Program-made: the position numbers and the translations under genes
DNA from: Nitrospirota bacterium
GTDB lineage: Bacteria > Nitrospirota > Thermodesulfovibrionia > Thermodesulfovibrionales > JdFR-88
NCBI GenBank assembly: GCA_021789735.1
Contig: JAJYJB010000010.1
Span: forward strand, 1 to 44,381
DNA length: 44,381 bases
Reading direction: 5' to 3'
Shown here: one piece after another, positions 7,838 through 16,164 of the stretch
Position numbering within the stretch: the stretch's first letter is position 1
Layout of the letters: each line of letters opens with the position of its first letter
The notes under the pieces: generated by a model
The model's input: only the letters and a program-made list of their open reading frames with translations
What the model was told of the DNA's origin: nothing
Database searches by the model: none

Positions 7838-9007
7838 CTAAGAAGAAAGACCGCGCAAAAAATCCATGAACTGGCGTTTTATCTCCAGGGGCCCAAGCGG
7901 AATTACCGGCACGTCCCGGTTGCCTGGCCGGGCGAGCGCGTGAATGAACCTTGGGCCTTTCACTTTTTCCTTCAGCGCACTGACGATATCTTTTTTCCCT
8001 GCCGCCATTGTCACATCGAGGCCGAACCCCTTTGCCATCATGCCAAGGTCGATGCACCCGGCGGCAAACGTGGGCTGGTTGCCGGTGGACCCGTATGCCC
8101 CGTTGTCGACGGCAAAGACCGTCAGGTTCCTGCCCGACAGGCAGGAGGCGGTGGCCAGGGTGCCGGGGTTCATCAGAAGGCTGCCGTCGCCGTCTATCAC
8201 GACCACGTCCTTTTCCTTTTTTGAAAGCGCGATCCCAAGCCCAATCGGCGTTGCCATTCCCATGCTGCCAAGCATGTAAAAATGCGAAGGCCTGTGCCCT
8301 ATGTCGTACAGCTCTCTCGAAGGGAACCCGAGATTGCAGATGACCGCCGCGCCTTCGAGCGCGGGCCAGATGGCGGAGAGCATCTCGTAACGGTCAAGCC
8401 TCCTTGCCTGCCGCACCGTTACCTTTTGGCTCCCAAGCTTTTTCCCAAAAGAAATCGCATTTTTATTTTTTGATTTTTTCCCTGGTTCTGGCCCGCTCTC
8501 AATCTTCAGGTTTGAGCCTTCCCATATGGCGGGCGACAGGAGGAAGAAGTGAATCCTGTTTTCCGAATAGACCTTCTCAAGCATTTTCGGAACAAGTTTT
8601 TTCAGGCCGGAGGCCGAATCTATGGAGGTAAAACCTATCCCTGCCCCCTCAAGGATGCCCGGCAGCTTAAGGCCCATAGGGGCCTGTGCGGCTATCTTCT
8701 CCTTGTAGATCCCCCTGTGGCTGGCAAATATGGCCACCGGCAGCCCGTAAAAGCCTGTGAGCGACAGGAGGGCGTTAATCATGTTGCCTGCTCCCGAGTT
8801 CTGGATGAACATGGCAGGCCTTTTGCCGGCCAGCGCCGCTCCGGCGCATATGCCCACGCCCTCTTCCTCCCTGGTAAGCGGGACATGAAAAAAACCCCGG
8901 GAAAGCAGGCACAAAAATCCCTTTATCCTGTCGCAGGGCAGGCTTGCCGTAAAATCCACCCCGCACTCCTGTAAAATCCCGGTCAGTTCTTCTTCAGCGG
9001 ACCGCAT
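7838..9007 (-). CDS. comDE: Sulfopyruvate decarboxylase, fused alpha and beta subunits (ComDE)
   Basis: This 389-residue protein joins the two halves of a thiamine-diphosphate decarboxylase. Residues 1-170 match ComD: CGVDFTASLPCD at 15-26 and LTREEEG at 44-50, whose glutamate activates the cofactor. A Lys/Ser-rich linker (about 172-200) leads to the ComE half, with the TPP signature GDG at 273-275 and DN at 301-302. The reaction converts sulfopyruvate to sulfoacetaldehyde, the penultimate stage of coenzyme M synthesis. ComD and ComE are separate in Methanocaldococcus but fused in Methanosarcina, as here. The gene overlaps cysteate synthase by 14 bases, matching the Methanosarcina pairing. 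A phosphonopyruvate decarboxylase is the main alternative, but no phosphonate gene is nearby. Confidence 0.88.
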   Translation of the reverse strand: MRSAEEELTGILQECGVDFTASLPCDRIKGFLCLLSRGFFHVPLTREEEGVGICAGAALAGKRPAMFIQNSGAGNMINALLSLTGFYGLPVAIFASHRGIYKEKIAAQAPMGLKLPGILEGAGIGFTSIDSASGLKKLVPKMLEKVYSENRIHFFLLSPAIWEGSNLKIESGPEPGKKSKNKNAISFGKKLGSQKVTVRQARRLDRYEMLSAIWPALEGAAVICNLGFPSRELYDIGHRPSHFYMLGSMGMATPIGLGIALSKKEKDVVVIDGDGSLLMNPGTLATASCLSGRNLTVFAVDNGAYGSTGNQPTFAAGCIDLGMMAKGFGLDVTMAAGKKDIVSALKEKVKGPRFIHALARPGNRDVPVIPLGPLEIKRQFMDFLRGLSS

Positions 9008-10256
9008 AGCGCAAAATTTTCTCGATCTCCTTCTCGGACGCGTTCTTAGATATCAGGACCGGGCTTATCCTGCCGACCGCCCTGTCCCTTTTGAGCCGCC
9101 TCTCGCCGCCCCCGGTTATGTTGAGCAGCACGGGCCCGTCGCTGCCCACCGTGCCTTTCTTTGCCGCCTTCAAAAGGGCGGCTGCGGCAACACCAGCCGC
9201 GGGCACCAGGTCTATCCCCTCGGTCTCCTCGAAAATGTCCATTGCGGAATAGACCTCGTCATTCGTTATACCATACATTGCGCCGCCTGTCGCTTCAAGG
9301 GCGTCAAACACGCCGCCAAGCACGCCATAGGCCGGGTACCGGTTCGAAAGGACCCTGGTGGTAGTCTCGCTGATGAAAGCGAAATCCAGGTCAGCCGGGT
9401 CGATCTCCCGGCTTTTTCTCATGTAGGCCTTCGTCATGGGGGCGAACGGGAGGTTCTGGGCCAGATGCAAGGCAGGCAGGGCGCTGCCGAACCGGCCGTC
9501 CCTTAAAAACCTTTCGCTCATCTCCCAGGCGGCTATCGCCCCCGCCCCGCTGCCCACGGCCTGGAAATAATGGCGGGGTAGCGTTCCGATGGTGTTTACC
9601 GACTCAAGCATGGCGATGCCCAGTCCGTCCCTCTTGGCGATGTTCTTTACGCCGCCTTCAAAGGGCATTCCCGCCACAAGGGCTATGCGCTTGGCCACGT
9701 TTATCGAATCGGAGTAATCTCCGTCCGAGACGGCTATGGTCGGGGCGCTGCCGGCGGCGTTTTTCTCCTCGAGGTACCACATCTCCGGGAGGCACATCGA
9801 GGGCACTACGATGATGGCCGGAAATCCGGAGGTGGAAGACAGATGGGCAAACGCCCTGGCCGTGTTGCCGGCGGAGGCGGCCACAAGCCCCAGCATCCCG
9901 TTTTCCATCGCGTTTTGAATGACCACCGCCGCCTCGAACTCCTTGAACGTGCAAGTCTGAAGGTGGGCGCCCTTTTCCGGCCAGTAACCGCAAAAACAGA
10001 TGTACAGCTCGGCAATGCCTGCATGGCGCGCGAACCCTTCGGACCGGTAGACGGCAGGACCGGGCTGTTTGAAACCGGGAGAATGGACAGGGAGCCAGTT
10101 GAACTTCCAGGCGCCCTCTCCAGCCCCGGAAGAAGAAAACTTCTTTTCCCTGTATTCGGTCACGAGGAGCGCGTTCACGCAGTGCTCGCAAAAGGCGCAA
10201 TAGGCGTTCTCAAGCACCTTCCCGCATTTCCTGCACACAATGTTGAAGTGGCTCAT
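8994..10256 (-). CDS. Cysteate synthase (PLP enzyme of coenzyme M biosynthesis)
   Basis: This 420-residue fold-type II PLP enzyme belongs to the threonine synthase superfamily and looks specifically like Methanosarcina cysteate synthase, which makes L-cysteate from O-phosphoserine and sulfite. From memory of that enzyme, matching blocks include GYWPEKGA, the cofactor-lysine segment TCTFKEFEA (K105), ASAGNTARAFAH, HYFQAVGSG and LAQNLPF. The N-terminus has Cys pairs at 8/11 and 20/23, suggesting a zinc ribbon. Cysteate would be transaminated to sulfopyruvate, the substrate of the next gene; no aminotransferase is present in the window. Generic annotation would say threonine synthase; the partner gene and motif pattern argue for cysteate synthase. 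It follows the hdrD-like gene by 8 bases. Confidence 0.88.
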   Translation of the reverse strand: MSHFNIVCRKCGKVLENAYCAFCEHCVNALLVTEYREKKFSSSGAGEGAWKFNWLPVHSPGFKQPGPAVYRSEGFARHAGIAELYICFCGYWPEKGAHLQTCTFKEFEAAVVIQNAMENGMLGLVAASAGNTARAFAHLSSTSGFPAIIVVPSMCLPEMWYLEEKNAAGSAPTIAVSDGDYSDSINVAKRIALVAGMPFEGGVKNIAKRDGLGIAMLESVNTIGTLPRHYFQAVGSGAGAIAAWEMSERFLRDGRFGSALPALHLAQNLPFAPMTKAYMRKSREIDPADLDFAFISETTTRVLSNRYPAYGVLGGVFDALEATGGAMYGITNDEVYSAMDIFEETEGIDLVPAAGVAAAALLKAAKKGTVGSDGPVLLNITGGGERRLKRDRAVGRISPVLISKNASEKEIEKILRYAVR

Positions 10257-10264
10257 ATGATTTT

Positions 10265-11491
10265 TTAAAAAACCTCCGTTAAAAGCTCCATCGCGTCAAC
10301 AATGCCGATCCGTCTGCCGCCGGCCCCCATATGACTTTCAAGCGCCGCCCCCGCAATGGAATAGCAGGCCGGGCAGCCAAGGACAAGCCTGTCCGCCTCT
10401 TTCCGGCAGGCCTCGTCTATGGCAAGCCTGAATATGGCAAGCGCGTTTTCCCTGAACACCTTCCTCGCGGCCCCTCCGGCCCCGCAGCAGCGCGAGTTCT
10501 GCCTGTTCCTGTCAAACTCAAGCAGTCGCGTCCCCGGTATCCGGGAAAGGATCTTCCGCGGCTCCTCCGTTATGCCGACCCCCCTGCTCAGGTAACAGGG
10601 GTCGTGGTATATAAGACGTTCATCCAGCGGCCCGGACACCGACAGCCTGCCTTCCGCGAAGGCCCGCTCGATGTGCTGGGAGATATGCCTTGTCCCGAAG
10701 GGCAGCTTCCGCCCGTAGAACGAGGGCCAGTCTTTGGATATCATGTTCACGCAGCAGGGGCATGAGCACAGAAGCGTCTCCACCCCTTTTGCCACATATG
10801 CGTCCACGAGCCTTTTCACAAGCCCTTCGAGCAGCTCGAACTGCCCGGTTACGAAAAGCGGGAAACCGCAGCAGACCTCTTCCTCAGCGGAAAGCATCGT
10901 AAAGGACTCTCCTGCGCGGGAAAGCGCAAGCACATCGCCGCGGACCATGGGCTTTGCCTCATAGGCCCCCGTGCACCCGGCATAATAGCCAAGTTTTGCG
11001 CTTGCCGCCACTTTTACCTCCGGGGGAAGCCACGTGGAAAACCTCTCGCCGGCCGGCCTGCCGTATGGGTTTCCGGACTTGCTTACCGCCTCCGGGGCGT
11101 CCCTCTGCGAGCCTATCGGCCCAAGCCCCCGCTTGACCATCTCCCTGCGCAGCATGGGCCACAGCCTCTGTGTATGGATGCCCACCGTGCAGGACTGGCC
11201 GCAGGCCCCGCACGTGGTGCATTCAAAAACGGCCTTCGTGAAATCCTGAAGCAGGCCTTCGTCTATCCTGCCGCCGCCCAGGAGCCACCGCCTGAGAACG
11301 CCCGTTCTCTTTATGAACTCCCTGAAGTTCCGTATCTTCTCAGGCGGGGAAACGGAGCGGTCTCCGGTCACCTCCTGCACCGGGCAGCACTTCAGGCATT
11401 CCCCGCACCGGGTGCAGGCATCCAGCTCAAGAAGCTGCCCGCCGGAGAGGCACCTTGAAAAAGAGCAGGTTTTTTTCTCTTGTCTGCTCAT
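10265..11491 (-). CDS. HdrD-like heterodisulfide reductase subunit (CCG-domain Fe-S protein)
   Basis: The product has 408 residues, close to the length of Methanosarcina HdrD. The N-terminus carries two [4Fe-4S] motifs: CTRCGECLKCCP at about residues 27-38 and CTTCGACGQSC near 92-102. Two CCG domains follow, the C-terminal one being C-x35-CC-x36-CxxC (YHDPCY, CCGAGG, GCPAC). The first is slightly irregular, ending in CSCPCC. In HdrD these bind the non-cubane cluster that reduces the CoM-S-S-CoB heterodisulfide at the cytoplasmic membrane face. Related CCG proteins (GlpC, LutA, DsrK, HmcF) act on other substrates. The HdrE-like partner overlaps by 4 bases and CoM synthesis genes follow directly, favouring a CoM-containing disulfide or thiol. 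CoB synthesis genes are not in the window, so the true substrate is unknown. Confidence 0.85.
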   Translation of the reverse strand: MSRQEKKTCSFSRCLSGGQLLELDACTRCGECLKCCPVQEVTGDRSVSPPEKIRNFREFIKRTGVLRRWLLGGGRIDEGLLQDFTKAVFECTTCGACGQSCTVGIHTQRLWPMLRREMVKRGLGPIGSQRDAPEAVSKSGNPYGRPAGERFSTWLPPEVKVAASAKLGYYAGCTGAYEAKPMVRGDVLALSRAGESFTMLSAEEEVCCGFPLFVTGQFELLEGLVKRLVDAYVAKGVETLLCSCPCCVNMISKDWPSFYGRKLPFGTRHISQHIERAFAEGRLSVSGPLDERLIYHDPCYLSRGVGITEEPRKILSRIPGTRLLEFDRNRQNSRCCGAGGAARKVFRENALAIFRLAIDEACRKEADRLVLGCPACYSIAGAALESHMGAGGRRIGIVDAMELLTEVF

Positions 11492-12222
11492 GGCGCGGGA
11501 GAGAAAAAACCCCCTTTCACGGACTCCTCACGCCTCCTTGCCTGGTAAATGGTAAAAGGCGCGGCGAATATATGGGAAGGCAGATAAAGCAGAAGGCACA
11601 GGGCCAGAATGAAATGGGCCAGAAACGGCGCCTCTCCATGGAAGCCCGCCAGCACGCCCCCCGGCACCGCCCCCGAAAGGAGCGCCTTTGGGTCCAGGGC
11701 GAACATCATGAACTCCTTCACCGCGACCACGTTCGGATAGAAATAAAGGCTGAGAAGAGCGCCCAGGGAGCTTATGATGAAAAACCCCGAAAGAAGAACA
11801 TAGTTATAGGCGAACATCTGCCTGCCGCGGTTTGCCGCCGCCTTGACGGCAAAGATATAAAGGAGCGAAAAGGGAAGGACGTATCCCGCGGCCCTGCCCG
11901 CGGCCTGCATCTGCCAGACAAACTGCGGCACCGGGGTCAGGAAATACCTCAGGTGCCTTATAAGCACCAGGACGAGGCTTGCGTGGAAAACCCATTCGCC
12001 AAGCCACAGGACCTTGTTCACCCTGAAGAGCCTCCTTAAAAATATCACATCCAGGGCAGCCGCCCCCGCGCCGCCGCCCCCAAGCGGCTGGCCGCGTCCG
12101 GGCTTTTCCGCCGAAGGCCCTTTCAGCCATCCCGCCAGGTGCGCCGCCGTCCTTATCACGAACGCGGCATAGACCAGAAGGGCCGCCACCGCCAGGAAAT
12201 AAAAAAAAACCTTCACCATCAT
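11488..12222 (-). CDS. HdrE/NarI-type membrane cytochrome b
   Basis: This 244-residue membrane protein has about five hydrophobic helices. Histidines suited to bind b-type haem lie in WVFHASLVLVLIRHLRYF (around 80-97) and LAHFILALC and LPSHIF (around 205-225), as in the NarI/HdrE/DsrM family. The family passes electrons between the quinone or methanophenazine pool and a cytoplasmic Fe-S partner. Length and the overlapping HdrD-like gene (ATGA) match the HdrDE pair of Methanosarcina. In a bacterium the membrane carrier would be menaquinone, which is inference. Residues 35-55 form a Gly/Ala/Pro-rich loop between helices 1 and 2. The gene is preceded by the largest gap inside the run (148 bases), with GGAGG too far away to serve as its ribosome site. 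Confidence 0.83.
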   Translation of the reverse strand: MMVKVFFYFLAVAALLVYAAFVIRTAAHLAGWLKGPSAEKPGRGQPLGGGGAGAAALDVIFLRRLFRVNKVLWLGEWVFHASLVLVLIRHLRYFLTPVPQFVWQMQAAGRAAGYVLPFSLLYIFAVKAAANRGRQMFAYNYVLLSGFFIISSLGALLSLYFYPNVVAVKEFMMFALDPKALLSGAVPGGVLAGFHGEAPFLAHFILALCLLLYLPSHIFAAPFTIYQARRREESVKGGFFSPAP

Positions 12223-12370
12223 AAATATCTATTAAATTTCAAAAAACCTCCGCAGCTTGACGATCCCCGCTGGGCCCTGGCCGTTGCGCACCTTTCGCTC
12301 CCCACTGAAGAACGAGCGGGCCATGTTGTCCCCAGCACTTCTCTCATATCCTTATGAAAATTGACCCGCT

Positions 12371-12685
12371 TCACTTCTCGAATGAGATACTCACGTCCCT
12401 GGGCAGGCAGAAACCGGCCTCTACCTCTACAGCCTTTATTATCCCACACGGCACGGGACAGCCGGGGTGCTTCAGATGTCTGGCGGCCGCCCTGTACACC
12501 GGATTGTTCAGAAAATCGGTAAAGGCGGCCGCCATCTTGTCCACCGTCGCTATCTCCCCTGCCAGCTTCTGGACCATCGTGCACTGGCTTTCCAGCCGGA
12601 TGGATATCTTTCTTTCAGGGCCTTTCTCCGCCGTCACTACACAGAGAAAACCGCAGGCGCCTGAGTTTATGGTGACTCTTGTCAT
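12371..12685 (-). CDS. Small Cys-rich protein of corrinoid methyltransferase loci (DUF6951-like)
   Basis: This 104-residue protein has no signal peptide or membrane helix. Conserved-looking cysteines fall in SGACGFLC (about residues 8-15), SQC (near 34), HPGCPVPC (near 73-80) and AGFC near 93. From memory it resembles a family called DUF6951, found beside corrinoid activases and methyltransferases in methanogens and acetogens. The function is unknown; metal or cluster binding, or a chaperone role for the corrinoid protein or activase, are possibilities. It begins 6 bases after the activase gene stops, so it is surely cotranscribed and perhaps translationally coupled. Confidence 0.7.
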   Translation of the reverse strand: MTRVTINSGACGFLCVVTAEKGPERKISIRLESQCTMVQKLAGEIATVDKMAAAFTDFLNNPVYRAAARHLKHPGCPVPCGIIKAVEVEAGFCLPRDVSISFEK

Positions 12686-12691
12686 ACGGGA

Positions 12692-14692
12692 TCACCCCTT
12701 TATCGCCACATGCGGAGACTCCTTCTCGATGAGTTTTTTAAGGTTCGGGAAGCTGTCTTTCATGTGCGGCAGGTGCATGGCCTGCATGAACTCCTTCTCA
12801 AAGGCGGGCTCGATGGCGATCTCCACGAACTCCACCCACCTGGCCCGCTCCTCGGCCTCCTGCCTCTTGGTGTTGCTCACGAGGGCCATCCTGGCCCCGT
12901 CGCCGGCCGCGTTGCCCACCGCGTAGACGTTCTCTATCTCGCAGTCCGGGAACATGCCAAGCGTCATGGCGGACTCCTTGTCTATATAGCTTCCGAATGC
13001 CCCGGCAAGAAGCACCTTGTCCAGTTTCTCGATCCCCATTTTGCGCATCATGAGCTTCGCCCCCGCGTAGAGCGCCCCCTTGGCAAGCTGGAGCGCCCGC
13101 ACGTCCGCCTGGGTTATGGTTATGTCGGCCCCGATGGACGTCTCCCGCGCCCATGCCAGGACGTACTCGGGCTTCCCCTCGTGGTCCTTTCTTGTCCTTG
13201 GGGTCTCTGCGGTCATGTCGAACCTGCCGGACTTGTCTATGATGCCGGCCTTGTACATCCAGGCGATGGCGTCTATGATGCCGGACCCGCAGATCCCCTT
13301 TGCGTCCACCTTCTCAAGATCGGTGTGCCACTGCTCCTTGCCTATCACCTTGTACAGGGGCTCTTTTGTGGCAGGGTCTATCTTCACCTTTTCTATCGCC
13401 CCGGGAGCGGCGCGCATGCCCATTTTTATCTGCGCCCCCTCAAAGGCGGGCCCGGTGGCGCAGGACGTGGAGCAAACGCGTTCCCGGTTGCCAAGCAGGA
13501 GCTCTCCGTTGGTGCCTATGTCTATTATCAGGACCTTCTCATCCATGTTGTAAGGCTCCATGGCTATGAGGACGCCAACGTTGTCCGCACCCACAAAACC
13601 CGCCTCTATGGGAAGGACGTAGATATAGGAGCCGGGGTTGATCTTTATCCCCAGGTCCCTGGCCTTGATGTCCAGGCCGTGCTGTATGGCCGGGATGAAA
13701 GGCGAGCGCCCTATGTGCTCCGGGTTGAAACCCAGGAATATGTGGTGCATGGCGGTGTTGAAGACTATGGTCATGTCCACAATGGCGTCTCCGCCCGTGT
13801 CCGCGTCCCCGCCCGGAAGCAGACCCGAATTCCTTGCGTTCGATACTATGTTTGATATGATTTCGTTCAGCCCCTCTACTATCGCCCCCTGCATCCTGCG
13901 CACCCCGTCCGGGTTGGTCATGGCGTAGGTAATGCGGGACATCACGTCCTCGCCGTAGGGGACCTGCGGGTTCATCATAGACTCCGTGGCCAATACCTTG
14001 CCCGTCGCCAAGTCGGTAAGATAGCCCACGACGGTGGTGGTTCCCACGTCCACGGCAAGCCCGTATGAGGCCTCCACGAAACCGGGCGCGATCTTTATTA
14101 TCTCCCGCCCCTTCCATATGGAGACGGTAACGCCCCAGTTGCCTTTTCTTACGGTGTCCTGGAGGTCCTTGAGGACAAGAAAATCCATGGACAGGTTTTT
14201 CCCGTCCAGCCCGTAATTTTCAGACAGGGCGCGCCTGAGCTTTTCCAGGTCCCCGGTGATGGGCTCATGCAGGGAGGGCTTTGGCAGCTCGACAAAATAG
14301 GTCTTCACGGCGGGGTCTATCGCAATATTGAGCTCTCTTGCCGCTTTTCTGACCACCTGCTTGCCAGCCCTCGATTTTTCAGGGACGAATATCTTCACGT
14401 CCCCGTGGGCGTGCGCCGCGCAGGCCAGCCTCATGCCGGGCCCGTCAGAGGGTTTCAGAAATTTCCTCTCCACGTCCGTAAGAGGGGAAAGGTGCTCCAT
14501 CCTGGAGTCCATCGAGTCCTTTTCGAAAAAACCCTCCTCCACCCTCACCTTGCATTTGCCGCATGTGCCCTTGCCCCCGCAGATAGACTCTATGTCCACT
14601 CCCAGGTTCCTGGCGACATCAAGGAGGTCAGTGCCGTCCGGCACCTCGCCCCTCCTGCCGGAGGGCTGAAAGATAACCCTGTGCTTCTTCAT
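12692..14692 (-). CDS. Reductive activator of corrinoid proteins (RACo-type, [2Fe-2S] plus ASKHA ATPase)
   Basis: This 666-residue cytoplasmic protein has an N-terminal plant-type [2Fe-2S] domain: C38, C44 and C47 in CGGKGTCGKC, with C91 as fourth ligand. A middle linker domain follows, then an actin-like ATPase domain that begins with DVGTTTVVGYL and contains DIGTNGELLLG, CGSGIIDAIAW and LAGAFGSYI. Corrinoid methyltransferases are inactivated when Co(I) oxidises to Co(II); RACo proteins restore Co(I) using ATP. The [2Fe-2S] type is the acetogen/bacterial form, in contrast to archaeal RamA, which carries C-terminal [4Fe-4S] clusters. It lies downstream of its likely target, the corrinoid protein, and is flanked by a QueG-like Fe-S protein and a small Cys-rich protein. 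Confidence 0.93.
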   Translation of the reverse strand: MKKHRVIFQPSGRRGEVPDGTDLLDVARNLGVDIESICGGKGTCGKCKVRVEEGFFEKDSMDSRMEHLSPLTDVERKFLKPSDGPGMRLACAAHAHGDVKIFVPEKSRAGKQVVRKAARELNIAIDPAVKTYFVELPKPSLHEPITGDLEKLRRALSENYGLDGKNLSMDFLVLKDLQDTVRKGNWGVTVSIWKGREIIKIAPGFVEASYGLAVDVGTTTVVGYLTDLATGKVLATESMMNPQVPYGEDVMSRITYAMTNPDGVRRMQGAIVEGLNEIISNIVSNARNSGLLPGGDADTGGDAIVDMTIVFNTAMHHIFLGFNPEHIGRSPFIPAIQHGLDIKARDLGIKINPGSYIYVLPIEAGFVGADNVGVLIAMEPYNMDEKVLIIDIGTNGELLLGNRERVCSTSCATGPAFEGAQIKMGMRAAPGAIEKVKIDPATKEPLYKVIGKEQWHTDLEKVDAKGICGSGIIDAIAWMYKAGIIDKSGRFDMTAETPRTRKDHEGKPEYVLAWARETSIGADITITQADVRALQLAKGALYAGAKLMMRKMGIEKLDKVLLAGAFGSYIDKESAMTLGMFPDCEIENVYAVGNAAGDGARMALVSNTKRQEAEERARWVEFVEIAIEPAFEKEFMQAMHLPHMKDSFPNLKKLIEKESPHVAIKG

Positions 14693-14742
14693 CCTCTACC
14701 TCCATATAAAGAACTTTTAAAAAAGGAAAAGTGCGATCTTTC

Positions 14743-15462
14743 CTATTTTTTTCTTCCCGTTGCCGTCTTTCTGCCGTAAGGGCAGATGCTTATGCAAAGG
14801 CCGCAGTTCGGCTTCCCTTTTGTTGCCCTTGCGCGCCCCTTGTGGGCCGCGCATTTGTTCGTCTTGACCAGTTCTATGTACGGCTCCCTCCAGGACCAGT
14901 CCAGGCCCGCGATGGCGTGCGAGGGGCAAAAGTCCGAGCAAAGGGTGCACGGCCCGCACTTGCTGCGGGCCACAGGGGAGCCTGGTTCCAGCGGGGCGTC
15001 AGTGAGGACCGTCGCAAGAGAGAGGCGCGGGCCGTACTCGGGGTTTATGAGAAGCCCGTTTCTGCCTATCCAGCCAAGTCCGGCCAGCGTGGCCGCCATC
15101 TTGTGCGTAAGGAGCGGATAGAGCCTGGAGGCAAAGGTGTTCCTTACCCGGTCAGAATCCGGAGGGATGCAGAAATACCTGTATCCCCTTGCCCTCAGGA
15201 AGGCCTGGGCCCTTTTTTGAAGGGCCAGAAGCAGTTTTACCGTCTCCTCGTTCAGGTTCTTTACCACCCCTATCGATACCGCGATCTGCAGGTGCGCCAG
15301 CTCATCGCCTGCAGCGCCCCGCACAAACGCGAACCCCACCACGGCAGCCCCCGCGGAAACCAGCTCCGCCTTCAATGCGGCCCCAAGGGTCTTTTCCTCC
15401 TTTTGGGGAGCAAAATCAGCGGTCCTGATTTTTTTATTTTTACTCATCGTATCCGCCAGCAT
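14743..15462 (-). CDS. QueG-like double [4Fe-4S] cluster protein
   Basis: This 239-residue protein carries the C-terminal architecture of epoxyqueuosine reductase and related proteins. A region with LGWIGRNGLLINPEYGPRLSL (shown here as key residues GWIGRN and GPR) is followed by two ferredoxin-like sites: CGPCTLCSDFCP at about residues 169-180, then a lone Cys near 203 with CGLCISICP near 219-227. QueG itself is larger and uses cobalamin to reduce epoxyqueuosine. The location, 9 bases after the corrinoid protein and 50 before the corrinoid activase, suggests it delivers electrons to the corrinoid or the activase. That role is inference. An internal ATG at 15447 is an alternative start. Confidence 0.75.
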   Translation of the reverse strand: MLADTMSKNKKIRTADFAPQKEEKTLGAALKAELVSAGAAVVGFAFVRGAAGDELAHLQIAVSIGVVKNLNEETVKLLLALQKRAQAFLRARGYRYFCIPPDSDRVRNTFASRLYPLLTHKMAATLAGLGWIGRNGLLINPEYGPRLSLATVLTDAPLEPGSPVARSKCGPCTLCSDFCPSHAIAGLDWSWREPYIELVKTNKCAAHKGRARATKGKPNCGLCISICPYGRKTATGRKK

Positions 15463-15471
15463 TCTAAAAAC

Positions 15472-16164
15472 TCATCCCCGCTTTCTTGCTTCCGCCTCTT
15501 CCTTCATCTTCTTGAGAGAGCTCACCATGTTGATGGCGTCCTTCAGGGCGTTGTTGGCGTCCTTGGCGTAGCCGTCCGCGCCCCACTTGCCCGCGATGTC
15601 GGATGAGACCGGGGCGCCGCCGATCATGATCTTCACATTGGGATTTTTCGCCCGCAGGTCGTCTATGACCTTTTTCATGCCCACCATCGTGGTGGTCATC
15701 ATGGCGGAGAGGCAGACCAGGTCCGAATCGGTCTTAAGCTGCTCCTCCACGAACTTGTCCAGGGGCACGTCCCTGCCCAGGTCGTAGACGGTAAAGCCCG
15801 CCACGTCGAACATCATCTTCACGATGTTCTTCCCGATGTCGTGCACGTCCCCCTCGACCGTGCCTATGACGACCGAGCCCTTCACCCCGAGGTCCAGCTG
15901 TTTCACGTGGGGCTTCAGGATGTCGAGGCCGGCGTAGAGGGCGTCGGCGGACATGAGGAGCTCGGGCACGAAATACTCCTGGGCCTCGAAAAGCCTTCCG
16001 ACCTCCTCCATCCCGCTGACCAGCCCGTTGAAGATGGCGTCATTTGCGTCCATGCCAAGCTCTATGACCTCGTTTGAGGCCTCCTTGGCGCCATCCTCGT
16101 CATACTGAATGACGGAATTTCTGAGCCTCTCCAAAAGCTCCTGCCTTTTTTCTTCCGTTATCAT
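15472..16164 (-). CDS. Corrinoid (cobalamin-binding) methyl-carrier protein, MtaC/MtbC/MttC family
   Basis: This 230-residue protein has the two domains of methyltransferase corrinoid proteins: a four-helix B12-binding cap (about 1-90) and a Rossmann B12 domain. The base-off, His-on signature is at D106-V-H108-D-I-G111 within GTVEGDVHDIGKN, with H108 the lower cobalt ligand. GGAPVSSD near 180 contacts the nucleotide tail. It carries the methyl group on cobalt between two methyltransferases. Its ATG overlaps the stop of the MtaA-type gene by 4 bases, implying stoichiometric synthesis. The MtrH-family gene lies just upstream. Confidence 0.95.
   Translation of the reverse strand: MITEEKRQELLERLRNSVIQYDEDGAKEASNEVIELGMDANDAIFNGLVSGMEEVGRLFEAQEYFVPELLMSADALYAGLDILKPHVKQLDLGVKGSVVIGTVEGDVHDIGKNIVKMMFDVAGFTVYDLGRDVPLDKFVEEQLKTDSDLVCLSAMMTTTMVGMKKVIDDLRAKNPNVKIMIGGAPVSSDIAGKWGADGYAKDANNALKDAINMVSSLKKMKEEAEARKRG

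Noticed and set aside
8994..10256. Annotation as threonine synthase
   Set aside because: Same superfamily, but the motif blocks and overlap with ComDE match cysteate synthase, and no threonine-pathway gene is nearby.
12710..13855. Long plus-strand open frame opposite the RACo gene
   Set aside because: Antisense shadow of a strongly recognised gene in GC-rich sequence; similar shadows at 22589-23740, 24009-25151 and 37804-39147 were dropped for the same reason.
14743..15462. Epoxyqueuosine reductase
   Set aside because: Too short for QueG and located between the corrinoid protein and its activase; only the Fe-S region is shared.
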